Source of the DNA: Petunia secreta
Lineage: Eukaryota; Streptophyta; Magnoliopsida; Solanales; Solanaceae
Direction of reading: 5' to 3'
DNA: 64,000 bases
NCBI GenBank assembly: GCA_029990175.1
Contig: JARKIP010000011.1
Span: forward strand, 8,990,001-9,054,000
In this document: in pieces, positions 47,505-59,272 of the stretch
Layout: every line of letters begins with the position of its first letter
Position numbering within the stretch: position 1 is the stretch's first letter
Made by a program: the position numbers and the translations under genes
The notes under the pieces: generated by a model
Seen by the model: the letters and a program-made list of their open reading frames with translations, nothing else
What the model was told of the DNA's origin: nothing
Database searches by the model: none

Positions 47505-50500
47505 TTATGTGAATTTAATCCTCCCTAATTCCAATCTATTTCTTTCAAAATCATCTCTACCTAGAGCTTTTGTAAAAATATCAGCAATTTGCTTTTCAGC
47601 GGGACAAAATGCTATGGTGATCAAACCTTTTTCATAATTGTCTCTTAGGAAATGATGTCTTATGTCAATGTGTTTAGTCCTTTTGCGATGCACTGGATTC
47701 TTTGTCATATTAATAGCACTAGTGTTATCATAATAGATAGGAACAGTTCCTACATCAATACCAAAATCCTGTAACTGTTGTTTGATCCATAACAACTATG
47801 AATAACATGAAGCAGCTGCCACATATTTAGCCTCAGCAGTGGAAAGTGCCACTGAATTTTGTTTCTTAGTTCCCCAAGAAACCAAACACTCACCAAGAAA
47901 ATGTGCCATACCTGAGGTACTTTTTCTACAACAAGGAAACCTGCATAGTCAGCATCAGTATATCCAACAAGATTAAAACTACCACCTTTTGGATACCAAA
48001 GTCCCAAGGGACCTGTTCCTTTCAGATACCTCAATATTCTTTTAACAGCTTTCAAATGAGATTCCTTAGGATCTGATTGAAACCTAGGACACAAACCAAC
48101 ACTGAACACAATATCAGGTCTACTAGCAGTTAGATAAAGTAGAGAACCTATCATACCCCTATACAATTTTTGATCAACTGATATTCCATGTTAATCAAGA
48201 TCCAATTTTGTGGCAGTGGCAATAGGTGTGTCAATTTCCTTAGCATTATCCATATCAAATCTCTTAAGTAATTCCTTAACATACTTTTGTTGATGGATCA
48301 TAGTTCCATTTGAGGTTTGCTTAATTTGTAAACCCAAAAAGAAATTGAGTTCACCCATCATGCTCATCTCAAACTCACTCCCCATCAAGTTTGCAAATTC
48401 CTTACTTAAATTTTCACATGTAGCACCAAAGATTATATCATCTACATAAATTTGAACAATAAAGAGATGCTTACCTTTTTCTTTTAAAAACAATGTACTA
48501 TCAATTTTACCTCTCTTGTATCCATGCTGGAGTAGAAATTTTGATAGTCTTTCATACCATGCTCTTGGTGCCTGCTTGAGCCCATACAAGGCCTTGTCCA
48601 ACTTGTACACATGTTCAGGGAACTGTTCACTTTCAAAACCTGGAGGTTGCTTGACATACACTTCTTCTTTCATGTAACCATTCAGAAATGCACTCTTAAC
48701 ATCCATTTGATGTAGAGTAAATTCCATGTATGTAGCAAAGGCTATAAGAAGTCTTATTGCTTCCAATCTTGCAACTGGAGCAAAAGTCTCATCATAGTCG
48801 ATGCCCTCCTCTTGGCTATATCCCTGAGTGACTAGCCTGGCCCTATTTCTTGTTACCATGCCATCCTCATCAAGTTTGTTTCTGAAAACCCATTTTGTTC
48901 CAATTATGGACCTGTTCCTTGGCTTGGGTTCCAGATGCCAAAATTGACTCCTTTGGAATTGATTCAATTCCTCCTGCATAGCATTAATCCAATCTGCATC
49001 CTTCAGTGCTTCTTTCACATTTTTAGGTTCAACAAGAGATAAGAAAGCACTAAAGGCACACAGATTGTGATTCTTGATTGCTGATCTAGTTTGAACCCCA
49101 GCAGTCTTATCTGAGATTATTTGATCCACAAGATGTGGCCCTTGATACTTGTAAGGCTTGGGTGTCAATCCATTGTCAGAAGTCTTCTGCTGAGGAACAG
49201 TTCCTGATAGAGTAGCACTACCAGTTTGTGAGGTGGAACCAACATGTGTTCCCCCTGTTTCTGTGCCACTCTTTTCAGTTCTGTCCTGAGGAACAGTTCC
49301 TTGCAGTTCACTTCTCATATCCAGAATCTGCATTTGTGGATTAAGTTCAAACTCTTTCAGCATTCCAATTTCTTCATCCTCCTGTACCTGTTCTTGAGTG
49401 AGACTGTCAGTTTCATCAAATTTCACATGCATGCTTTCTTCAATTTTCAATATTTTCTTGTTAAACACCCTATAAGATTTACTATTTAAAGAATAACCAA
49501 CAAATATTCCCTCATCACTTCTAGGATCAAATTTTCCTAAGGCATCTTTCCCATTGTTATGTATAAAACATTTGCAACTAAAAGTCCTAAGATGAGAGAT
49601 ATTGGGTTTTCTTCCCTTAAGCAATTCATATGGGGTCTTTTCTATTAATGGCCTTGTCATACATCTATTTATTATAAAGCATGCAGTATTAATAGCCTCA
49701 GCCCAAAACTTCTGTGGAAGATTTCCAGATATTAACATAGTCCTTGCCATTTCTTCTAGAGTCCTATTTTTCCTTTCCACTACACCATTTTGTTGTGGAG
49801 TTCTAGTTGAAGAAAAATTATGATTAATGCCATTTTCATTACAGAAATTGAAAAACATATGATTTTCAAATTCAGTTCCATGATCTGACCTAATGGCAAC
49901 AATATGATTATCTAGAGTTCTTTGAGCTTTCTTAGCAAAAATTGAAAATGGATTAAATGCTTCTTCTTTAGATGCAAGAAATATAGTCCATGTAAATCTG
50001 GAGTAATTATCCACCAATACCATAACATACTTCTTACCTTCACGACTCATTGTTCTCATTGGACCACATAAATCCATATGGACCAGTTCCAAAGGTTTAG
50101 TGGTACTTACCTGTTTCTTCGGTTTGAAGGAGGACTTTACCTGCTTCCCCCTGGCACATGCTTCACATACCTTTTCATCATTAAACTTGATGTTAGGAAG
50201 ACCTATCACCAAGTCTTTGGACACAAGTTTATTCAATTGTGAAAGACTGGCATGACCTAGTCTTTTATGCCATAGGAGGGGATCATTTTGCACCACACTT
50301 AAGCAACTCAAGCTTCCATCAGTCAGTGTCAACAAGTCTTCTTTGTAGATGTTTCCATGCCTATTTCCCTGCAAAATAATCTCTCCAGAAGTTTGGTTAG
50401 TCACAGTGCATCCAGTAGATGAGAAATTAACATTATTACCTTTGTCACACAATTGAGATATGCTCAATAAGCAATGCTTCAGCCCATCTACTAGAAACAC

Positions 50501-50698
50501 ATTATCTATACAGTATGAATCAAACCTACCTACCTTTCCAATTCCAATGATTTCCCCTTTCTTACCATTACCGAAGGAAACACTTCCTCCTTGGAAGGCT
50601 GAGAGTGAAAGGAACAGTTCCTTATGTCCTGTCATGTGCCTTGAGCAACCACTGTCCATGTACCATTTGTGGTTTATCTCCTTCACTCTAGCCTGCAA
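47505..50698 (-). pseudogene. Sirevirus pol: protease, integrase, RT, RNase H
   Basis: The 835-codon open part (50,698-48,191) contains the protease motif DSGCSRHM (residues 15-22) and the integrase finger (HKRLGH...CEACARGK). The integrase triad is present as MDLCGPM, RSDHGTEFEN and ERKNRTLEEM. RT follows (GTKWVFRNKLDEDG, MDVKSAFLNG, LYGLKQAPRAW) with an intact YVDD at residues 751-754. A TAA at 48,191-48,193 stops it. The frame continues through YRGMIGSLLYLTASRPD to YTDADYAG, where a frameshift near 47,930 occurs; RNase H finishes in the new frame (STAEAKYVAAASC, a TAG, then KHIDIRHHFLRD). The RT core is complete, so decay is recent. Confidence 0.9.
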
Positions 50699-50747
50699 AA
50701 GAAAACTAGGGGTTAATTTTAAGAACCCAAACTAGTTTGGGTTCCTT

Positions 50748-52124
50748 TCATTTAGAAAAAGGATGAATCAGATCTCTCCTAGCCCAGAATGGTAATGGTT
50801 TCTTTGTGTGAAAAGTTTCCCTTTTTACAGAATGTTGAACAGGTTTATAGGACCTATTCTTCTGTTTCACAGAATTTTGAACAGGTTTATAGGACCTGTT
50901 CCTCTGGGTAGCCCTTTTTAAAGATTGACAGTTTTCTTTCCGGTGACTAGTGTTCCCATAATGAGTGCATAGCCAGTTTTCAGGAAGTGCTAAGTACTTA
51001 CTCTTTGGATCCCATTTGGATGAACTCTGTGCTTTCACGAATCCAATACCTTTCCTGATACTACCATGATTTTCCTGTAACCATTCTAGTGCTTCCGAAG
51101 ACTTATTCCATTCTACAGTTTTTCTTAGTTCCATTTTTGTTTTAACCAAGTCTTTTTCTAAAGATCTTATCTTCCCATCCTTTTTACACAGTTTATCAAC
51201 TGTGACTTTCAGTTTCTCTTCAGCAATGATCTGATGAGAATTAGCAATACCTTTACCTTTTTCAACTGTTTTAACATTTTCTAATTCCTGAGCAGTTGAC
51301 TCAAGTGTGAGGACCTGTTCCTCAAGCATGCTAATCTTCCTTTCCAGAAAATCATTTTTAACTATTTCCTCTTTGCATTCTGCTTCTAAACAATCAAATT
51401 TATCATGCAGTTGATGATTGCTATCATTTAGCACAATATGGAATACTTTAACCAATTTTTCTCTAGACATGCTTTTTACATCTTCTTTAAGTTTAGAAAC
51501 AAATACCTCAGCATCTTCTTCATTTTCTGAATCTCCAAGAGCCATTAGAGCGAGATTCTCATCCAGATCATCATCAGTTATTTCGTCTTCATTGTCTTTC
51601 TATCCTGCAACCATTGCTTTGGGATTTCCACTTTTCTTATGGACCTGTTCCCTAGCCTTTTTCCTTTCCTCAATGAATCTCTTCCTCCATTCTCCTTCCA
51701 TAATTGGACATTTGCTGATGTAGTGCTCCGAGCTTCCACATTTGTGGCATTCTCCAGCCTGACTTGTTCCTTCGTGTGCAACTTGTAGAGCATCCCAAAT
51801 CTCCTTTGCAGTGGCATACCCTCTGATTCTAGTGCATTCGTCAGGACTAAGTCCACCAACAAGCCACTTCCTAGCTTTTGCATTCTTTTCCCATTGCTTT
51901 ATGTCTTCAGCATTGCATTCCTTCCTGGTTTTGGGAACATCGTTTCCCTCAGCATCCTTCTTCATTGGGATCATGGGACCTTCAGTTACTATATCCCACA
52001 ATTCATAGTCCTCTGCTTGAATGTGATCACGCATCCTCTCTTTCCACCAGGAATAGTATTTCCCATTGAAATAAGGAGCTCTAACCATTGACTGACCCTC
52101 ACTGTTCTCTCGTGATGTACTCAT
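50748..52124 (-). pseudogene. Sirevirus gag with internal deletion and nonsense codon
   Basis: It starts MSTSRENSEGQS, then the copia gag core (PYFNGKYYSWWKERM, ELWDIVTEGP, AKEIWDALQVAHEG). Directly after HEGTSQ comes the CCHC knuckle (CHKCGSSEHYISKC), so the stretch that normally separates these blocks in related gags, of the order of 100 or more residues, seems to be missing. A TAG at 51,600-51,602 follows; the same frame then runs 265 more codons with a long coiled coil (ECKEEIVKNDFLERKISML) and a second CxxH...C motif (THYGNTSHRKENC). Pol begins 50 bp further on in another frame. Confidence 0.85.
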
Positions 52125-52159
52125 CTAATCCTAGGTGTTAGCCTTTTCAAGGATAACCC

Positions 52160-52171
52160 GCTCTGATACCA
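52160..52171 (-). other. Primer-binding site of the Sirevirus element
   Basis: The minus strand reads TGGTATCAGAGC, complementary to initiator tRNA-Met, 2 nt inside the 5' LTR. Confidence 0.9.
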
Positions 52172-52173
52172 AC

Positions 52174-52984
52174 TGTTATTTCCCACGATACACCACTTTA
52201 ATGTTTTGAGGACCAGTTCCTTAAAATGTGTTCCTTTACTATATGATATGCGGAATTAAAACTGTAAGTAATTGAACACCAGATATTAGCGTGGAGAAAC
52301 CCCTTGACTCGGGATCAAAAAACCACGACCTACTTCTCAAGTAGGATTTCAACTTCACTATGTAAAAAGACTCACTTGGTTACAAGACTCACTCTTACTA
52401 ACCTAGGACTAACTCTAATCCTTTAGTGATCTTTCTCATGATCAGTGAAGTTGTGTCAAGTCCACGACTTGAACCAGAAAGTTTACAACTCGATTATTGC
52501 TTACTACAGTTGAACTAAGACTTGAACTTTTACAAGATTCAATCTAAGGAACAGGTTCTAACTTAGTTCTACTGTAGCTAACTGATTACACAAATAAGCT
52601 AATGACTCTTTTAAGCTTTTGCTCGATGCTCTCTGTATTTGTGCATACTTCTATGGCTTATATGCTCCACGTTTTATAGCTCCAGCAGCCAAGGAGTCTT
52701 GATCAATTAGAACTTCAAAGCTCCCTTGAGTTTGAGTCCTAATCGGATTCTACTCTTTAGAATCCGGATCTTCTATCCTTATCCTTTAGTTTATGCAATC
52801 TTTTCGTATCCGTTTAGACCTACATAATTATCAAGATAAACATTAGGTTTAGGATAATTAATAATATCACAACTCAAACGATTTTGCATGAATTATCTAT
52901 TTAGCTGCAGTGGTTCAAAGGAACAGGTCCTTTGAATCCGTTCCTCAGTCATCAGTCAAAACTCCAAGCTTATCCAAGCTAACA
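52174..52984 (-). repeat. 5' LTR of the Sirevirus element
   Basis: 811 bp, same length as its partner and about 97-98 percent identical by eye. Confidence 0.95.
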
Positions 52985-54924
52985 AGTCCTTTATGAAACG
53001 TCTATAGAACCCTGCATGTCCCAAGAAACTACGCACCCCCTTAACAGAGATAGGTGGTGGTAATTTCTCAATCGCTGAAAAGTCCCCGGGGCATTACACA
53101 ACCCAAATGGCATCCTCCTAAATGCATAGGTGTCATATGGACAAGTAAAAGTAGTCTTCTCTTGATCTTCAGGAGTGATCACAATTTGATTGTAGCCCGA
53201 ATACCCATCCAAGAAACAGTAATACTCGTGCCCTGCAAGTTTATCCAGCATCTGATCAATAAAATGGAGTGGGAAGTGATCTTTCCTGGTGGCCTTGTTC
53301 AGCTTCCTATAATCAATGCAAATTCTCCACACTGTAACTGTTCTTGTAGGAATCAACTCATTATGCTCATTCTTTACCACTGTCATGCCCCCCTTCTTTG
53401 GAACACATTGCACCGGACTCACCCACTGTCAGAGATAGGAAAAATAATACCAGCATCCAGCCACTTGATAACTTCTTTCTTCACTACCTCCTTCATAATT
53501 GGATTTAGCCTCCTCTGCTGCTCTATAGATGGTTTATGGTCTTCCTCCAAGAGAATTTTATGCATGCCGAAAGAAGGACTAATCCCTCTAATATCAGCAA
53601 TAGTCCAGCCAATAGCTCTCTTGCGCTCTCGCAATACCCTGAACACCTTTTCAACCTGCACATCAGACAACAAAGAAGAAAGAATCACGGGCAAGGTATT
53701 ACCTTCACCCAAATAAGCATAACGTAAATGCGCGGGTAAATGTTTGAGCTCAAGAGTAGGATCCCTCTCAATAGACGGTTTAGCAGGAGTTAAGGTCAAC
53801 GGTCTATCAAGCTCAAATTTCTTCCACCCTGGGATGAATCTACTCTGCATATTAAGAACCTCCAAATATTCTTCAATGTCATCATCCTTCAGGATATCAT
53901 CATCATCACATAAGAGTGCCCTTTCTAAAGAATCAACATTAGAAGCCAATAATGACCTCTCATCAGCAGTTAACTCATCATCTACCACTTTTACCATGGA
54001 CAACTCTTCATAATGAGAAGGAAGCTGGGTCGCTCTGAACACATTAAACACAGCTTCTTCCCCATTTACCTTCATGATCATCTTTCCAGCTCTAACTCTA
54101 ATGACAGCATCAGCAGTAGCCAAAAATCCTCTTCCCAATATGAGAGGAACCTCAGGATCAGCTTCATAATCAAGAATAATAAAATCAACAGGTAATATAA
54201 ACTGACCCACTTGTACAAGCACATCCTCAATGATCCCCTCGGGGCATGTCAATGATCTATCAGCCAGCTGCAGAGTCACAGTAGTTGGTCGTGGTTCACC
54301 CAGGCCTAGCTTCCTGAAAACTGAAGAACGCATTAAATTCACACTAGCACCCAAATCACACAAAGCTCGACCAACCTCATGTTCCCTAATTTTCAAGGGA
54401 ATAGTAAAACTGCCAGGATCCTTTAATTTCTGAGGAAGCTTGCTTCTAACTCTAGAACTACACTCCTCAGTGAGTGCAACTGTCTCAAACTCAGTCAGTC
54501 TTCTCTTGTTAGCAACAATATCCTTGATGTATTGAGCATATTTGGGAACATCCCGCAAAAGCTCCACCAAGGGAATATTTATCTGAATCTGACTCAATAT
54601 CTCCAAGAATTTCTTGCATGCTGCATCAACTTTCTGCTTCTAAAGTCTCTGAGGGAAAGGTGGTGGTGGTCTCACAATAGCAGACTCGGGCTGCTTTGCT
54701 ATCACTTTCTCTGCTTCTTTCTCCACTTCCCTATCAGCATTGGGTTCTAACTCACCAACATGCTTATTTGGCTTTGGGGGAACTTCTTCCAGAGCTCTTC
54801 CATTCCTCAAAGTAACTGCTTGCACAAATTCTTTCGGATTCTTCTCTGTATCACTCGGTAAAGCACCCTGAGGTCTATTATTTTGTGCTCCAGCTAGCTG
54901 GCCCAATTGTCTCTCAAGATCTTT
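52985..54924 (-). pseudogene. Athila pol, protease and truncated RT part
   Basis: Same frame as gag after a TAG at 54,925. It has a linker (PKEFVQAVTLRNGRALEE), another TAG near 54,640, and then the protease core with the Athila-type active site ALCDLGASVNLM (near 54,350) and LILGRGFL. RT begins at about 53,560 (KPSIEQQRRLNPIMKEVV), with a frame change near 53,420. Fingers and palm follow (PVQCVPKKGGMT, WRICIDYRKLN, FLDGYSGYNQI, FRRMPFGLCNAPGTFQ). Immediately after GTFQ the sequence jumps, in another frame, to IEKLPPPISVKGVRSFLGHAGFYRRFIKD. The part carrying the catalytic xxDD box is therefore deleted. The copia element interrupts the next codons. Confidence 0.88.
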
Positions 54925-56217
54925 CTACGCATTGATCAAATCTTTAATTGTTTGTGCCTGAGATGCTTGATCATCAATAAGCTTTTGTTGCCCTGCAAGA
55001 ATTTTCCTAAGCATATCCTCCATTGCATTAGACTGTTGTGGCTGAGTCTGTGACTGTGACCCCTGCTGTGGTGCATTTTGGGATCTCTCATTGCCTTGAG
55101 TCTGCTCACGACTATCCCTCCAAGAAAAATTTGGGTGATTACGCCAACCCGTGTTATAGCTATTACCATATTGATTGCGATTCTGACCCTGTGACCTGTT
55201 CTGATTACCCACATAATACACTAACTCTGGGTTTGATGGACAGACTTCAGTAGTATGATCCTCTCCACAAACCTCACAAAAGACTTGAAGTTGTTGCACT
55301 GGAGCTGCTGGTGGTTTAACCTGCGGCAGAGTTAGCTTGCTGATCTGATTGGAAATAGCATCCATTTTCGCCCGTAGCTCTGAAACTGCATCCAATTGGA
55401 GTATCCCAACAGATTTCTGCGTAGTAGCTCTGCCAACACCCTGCCAATCAGGATTGCTCTGCGAAAACTTGTCATGTAAATCATAAATCTGATCAAAATT
55501 TAAAGCCAATACTTGGCCTCCAGCAGCAGCATCTACCACGATCTTAGTGTGTTGGTTCAACCCCTCAACAAAAGTGTGTGCAATAACCTCATTAGATTGG
55601 TTGTGGTGTGGACAATCTCTCAATAGCGCTTTGAATCTTTCCCAGGCTGAATACAACGATTCTCCTTCTATCTGTCTGAAGGACATGATTTCACTCCTCA
55701 GCCGGGCTGTCTTGGCAGACGGATAAAATTTAGCCAAGAATTTCTTAGCCAAATCCTCCCAAGTAGTGATAGACCCAGGCTTCTCAGCCTTTAACCACTT
55801 CCTTGCTGTCACAATCAGTGAAAATGGGAACAAAGTCAAGCGAACATAATTAGTAGGAACACCCGTTGGTGTATAAGTATCACTGATCTCCAGAAAGTTC
55901 TGAATGTGTTGCTGCGGATCCTCATGAAGTAATCCAGCATATTGCCCCGTCACATGCAGCAACTGAATCATGCCGGGCTTGATCTCAAAGTGCCCGATAA
56001 TAGCGGGCTTCACAATACTTGACGCTACTCCTCCTAGGCTAGGAAGAGCAACATCTCGCACTGCTACTACTCGTTCTTCTTCCATTTCAATAGGTAACGA
56101 GCCAAGTACGATTGCTAGTGCTTTTCGATCTCTCGCCTCTCTTCTTACACTTCTCAAGGTTCTTTCAGGCTCGGGATCAAAAGGGGCGAGTGGTTCGTCC
56201 TTTCTATTCCTTTGCAT
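54925..56217 (-). CDS. Athila gag, 430 residues open
   Basis: The structural capsid protein of the inner Athila, uninterrupted from MQRNRKDEPLAPF to LINA. The capsid core is visible (GLLHEDPQQHIQNFLEI, LTLFPFSLIVTARKWL, ITTWEDLAKKFLAKFYP, ESLYSAWERFKALLRDCPHH). A CCHC knuckle (CEVCGEDHTTEVC) lies near residue 315, followed by a Gln/Asn-rich region. The closing TAG stands where the outer relative has Gln (LTIAQKDLERQ), so the original reading frame probably continued into pol. It is the best-preserved gag in the window. Confidence 0.85.
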   Translation of the reverse strand: MQRNRKDEPLAPFDPEPERTLRSVRREARDRKALAIVLGSLPIEMEEERVVAVRDVALPSLGGVASSIVKPAIIGHFEIKPGMIQLLHVTGQYAGLLHEDPQQHIQNFLEISDTYTPTGVPTNYVRLTLFPFSLIVTARKWLKAEKPGSITTWEDLAKKFLAKFYPSAKTARLRSEIMSFRQIEGESLYSAWERFKALLRDCPHHNQSNEVIAHTFVEGLNQHTKIVVDAAAGGQVLALNFDQIYDLHDKFSQSNPDWQGVGRATTQKSVGILQLDAVSELRAKMDAISNQISKLTLPQVKPPAAPVQQLQVFCEVCGEDHTTEVCPSNPELVYYVGNQNRSQGQNRNQYGNSYNTGWRNHPNFSWRDSREQTQGNERSQNAPQQGSQSQTQPQQSNAMEDMLRKILAGQQKLIDDQASQAQTIKDLINA

Positions 56218-56315
56218 GCAAAACCTGTAGCCTGAAATAGCACAAGAAACTCTACAAAAAATTAAACCTGAATAGAAATTAAGTAATCGTTCAAAAAGAA
56301 ATTAGTCAATAATAG

Positions 56316-56333
56316 TCCCCGGCAACGACGCCA
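56316..56333 (-). other. Primer-binding site of the inner Athila
   Basis: The minus strand reads TGGCGTCGTTGCCGGGGA, 6 nt from the LTR. This is the Athila-type site (usually assigned to tRNA-Asp), with one apparent C-to-T change. Confidence 0.8.
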
Positions 56334-56339
56334 AAAACT

Positions 56340-57683
56340 TGTTGCTCCCAAACGCACACGCAAGTATACTCGGTCGACAAGTAATAAAGTGATAAATCGA
56401 GTATCGTTCCCACGAGGACTATGCAGACTAATACTTAACAAACAATTTCTAACCAAACTACTCAGGGATCTTTTCCTTTGATGGTGAGAGTTTTAGTAAC
56501 TAAAAAGCAGTAATTAAAGTGCTAGAAGTGTAGTCAAGCAATGGTGCAAACTTTGGTTGTTAACAATATTAAGACGACGGTCCAGGGTGAGAGTTACGAA
56601 CAATCCAGTTGAGTTATCCAATTGATTCAACTTCTTAAATCCCGGGTTACTAACTGACAGAGTGAATGTAACTATGAAAACCTTTCAGTTCTTCACACTC
56701 CATGCAAGCTACTTCAATCCCTATATGTCTATGGGTTAAATCACATGCACGCATTAACGAATCATGTAATGAGTTAAACTAGGCGAGCAAGTATATGTCT
56801 ATCCTACTCACAAATTGATTCTCCGATGCCCGGGTTCACAAACTAGTTCTATTCTTTCTTATTACGTAATTAAATTCCCTCTTTCGAGTTCAATCTAAAA
56901 ACCATAGATAATGCATAATTATCGAGCTCTAACAATTATACGAATGAAATCAAGAAAGAATAAGTAACCCGTTATGGGATTCAACTAATGGGAATCAATC
57001 TTCAAACAATCAACTTTCATGTAATACTCTAACCCTAGAACGTAATGTTTAGCCACGCATATTCGTAATCACAAGGCAAAGATTTGATGTAATAATGAAG
57101 TAAATGATGTAATAGATGAAAGATTAGGAATAAACCCTTGTTCAATGAAGTATGGTGCTCTCAAATTGCTCCAAAGTATGAACTTCCCTAAAAAACTAAG
57201 TAAAATAGTATTTATAAGGTTTACAAAGGCCTCATAATAAGTTAGACCCAAGCCTAGACGAAATAGGAAGTAAAAATATGCTCCAGGGGCACTATAACGG
57301 GCGCCCCGCGCCCACGATCGCGCTGAAACAACCAGAAGACGTCGAAAGTTGAGCGCCTTAGGGGCGCGCTGCGTGGGAAATCGCGCCAGGTGCTATAACT
57401 GGCGCGCCACGTGGCCCAAAGCGCCAGGCCAAAATCCGCTCTTCCTTGCTCCGCAACTCGCCTCGTGTCGCGCCCTCATGTGCTCAATCCAATCCTCAAT
57501 AAACTTCCAATCATTCCTTGCTCAATCACGCTCCTAAAAGCTCCAAATGCACTGTGTAACAACCTACACACGCATGACATCAAATTAGTGCAAAACCATA
57601 TTCATAAACTATAAAACGAGCGAATAACAAGCTCAAACATGCGGAAATATTAAGAAAACGTTGGCATAAAATGCCAAACATCA
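56340..57683 (-). repeat. 5' LTR of the inner Athila
   Basis: 1,344 bp, colinear with 36,254-37,603. The hairpin island is at 57,285-57,430. Confidence 0.92.
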
Positions 57684-58253
57684 AATAACAACACAAGAAT
57701 TCATGGAAGAAATATGAAAGATTGTAATAGATGAAGTAAAGGAATTAAACCCTTGGTTCAATGTGTTAAGAACTACAAAACTTGCTCCAAAAAATCAACC
57801 TCCCCACTAAAATGGAATTATAAGCTATTTATAGTGTTTACAAAGTCTTCCCATAAGTTAATCCAAAGCCTAAACTAAGTTGGAAAAATTGGGGTCGCTG
57901 AACTAAAAGCCACAGGGTAAGCCTCGCATGGCTCATGGCTTTTGGATGTCGTGCGCTATAGCCCACGCGTCGCATGGCTTATGGCTTTTGGCTGTCTGAA
58001 GCTGTGACAGATCCATAGCTTGCTCCATAGCTTGCCTTCTAATGCCATGTCCCGCAATTGGCTAAGTTCATCAACTCTTGCTCGATTATATCCATCTTCA
58101 CTCCGTTTGCACTCGTATTTATCCAAATCATTCCTAAAATCACAAACACAATAAGTGAGCGCAACAATCACAATTATTTCGTGCAATGGGCGAATAACGT
58201 ATCAAAATTTGAGGAAATATTAAGGTAAAATAGGCTAATACTGCTAAACATCA
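57684..58253 (-). repeat. 3' LTR of the outer Athila, proximal part
   Basis: It resumes after AATAA and ends CTAAACATCA. It contains its own hairpin words (GCGCTATAGCCCACGCG...CGCATGGCTTATGGC, near 57,952-57,985). Confidence 0.85.
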
Positions 58254-59272
58254 CCACCGCACACTTAGACCTTTGCTCGCCCTTGAGCAATCACCAAAAA
58301 CAACTTCCCAACTAAACCAACACTTGATAGAACAGGTCTACCTATGGTTATGGTTGATATCGACCATTAAATAAGAGCATAAATACATACCATGTGACCC
58401 ACAACATGCCAAAAATTCACCAAGTTTTAAAACACTAGAACGACCAACTCAAGACATCTCAATCTCAAAAACCGACTCAATGAAACCAAGCTTTCACATA
58501 ATCACACCCATTAACTCAACAAAGAAGTCAATAACTTCACCTATCTCGCGCAAACCATGTGCCCTCACAAAAAATAATCAAGAGAGCGTCCCAAATATCA
58601 CACAAAGAATATATTTCAAGAATAAATAAGGGACATAATATAGAAAGAATTCACTCGCTCTCCAAAAGAAGTTCACGTACCACACACAACGTACCATAGG
58701 TTTGCCCGTAGTGTAGGACTCTACTAATGTAAGCTTACTCCAATCGGGATTAACTAGGACTTTAAGGGTTGTAATGTAGGCTAAAGGATGTGTAGGATAA
58801 ATATGGATAATATAGTGACTACCTCCCTAAGCACTTTAATACATCGCTTTAATTTATTTTCACCATTCTTCTCAAATCCAACCAAGCAACCACCCAAACA
58901 TACACAAGAAATTTCCTCTCAATTTAAGAAATTTGCAACTTTACTTTTGTTTCACAACACTAGCAAGGATTGAGATTTTTTCTTTTTTTTTTTGTTTTCT
59001 TTATTTTTCTCTTTTCAATATTTTTCTTCTCAACCTTGCCAATGATTCTTTTTCAAAATGCACCATATTTTTTCTTTCATTGGTTCCACTCGAAAGCCAT
59101 CCAGTTTCTCCAACTACAACTCCACAAACAATCAAATATCTCAATTAAAGTGCTCTAAGGAGTACGGGTTCAAATTGAAGATAATTAAGAACAAAAGGGA
59201 TAAGGCTTGAATTGTGAGTGCCAACAAAAAGGTCAATAGGCTCAAAAGGGCTTAACAAGGATAATATTAAAG

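Larger units (their letters stand above)
43804..52933. repeat. Element-wide 11-bp palindromic word GGA[AC]C[AT]G[GT]TCC
   Basis: Exact matches start near 43,806, 44,516, 45,009, 45,430, 46,745, 47,145, 47,740, 48,010, 48,908, 49,194, 49,290, 50,080, 50,611, 50,892, 51,311, 51,641, 52,210 and 52,920. Near matches occur at 44,154, 45,805, 50,850 and 52,558. The degenerate word is its own reverse complement. Copies lie in the LTRs, untranslated spacers, gag, pol and the extra ORF. Confidence 0.85.
43770..52984 (-). mobile_element. Sirevirus-type (SIRE/Maximus) copia retrotransposon, 9.2 kb
   Basis: Both LTRs are 811 bp; the duplication AGTCC lies at 43,765-43,769 and 52,985-52,989. On the minus strand: primer site for initiator tRNA-Met, gag, pol in copia order (protease, integrase, RT, RNase H), then an extra ORF before the polypurine tract. 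The extra ORF is the Sirevirus hallmark. About 19 differences between the LTRs (near 2.3 percent by eye) make it the youngest layer of this nest. All ORFs carry inactivating lesions. Confidence 0.92.
36254..57683 (-). mobile_element. Inner Athila-type retrotransposon (12.2 kb without its nested copia)
   Basis: TG at 36,254, CA at 57,683, and duplication AATAA at 36,249-36,253 and 57,684-57,688. The order on the minus strand is LTR, primer site, gag, protease, RT, [copia insertion], RNase H, integrase, third ORF, LTR. This is the Athila arrangement of Ty3-type elements. Gag is open; pol is broken by stops, a frame change and an RT deletion. The two LTRs differ by roughly 3 percent by eye. Confidence 0.92.

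Noticed and set aside
52991..53716. Plus-strand 220-residue ORF at 53,054-53,716
   Set aside because: Antisense to the Athila RT.
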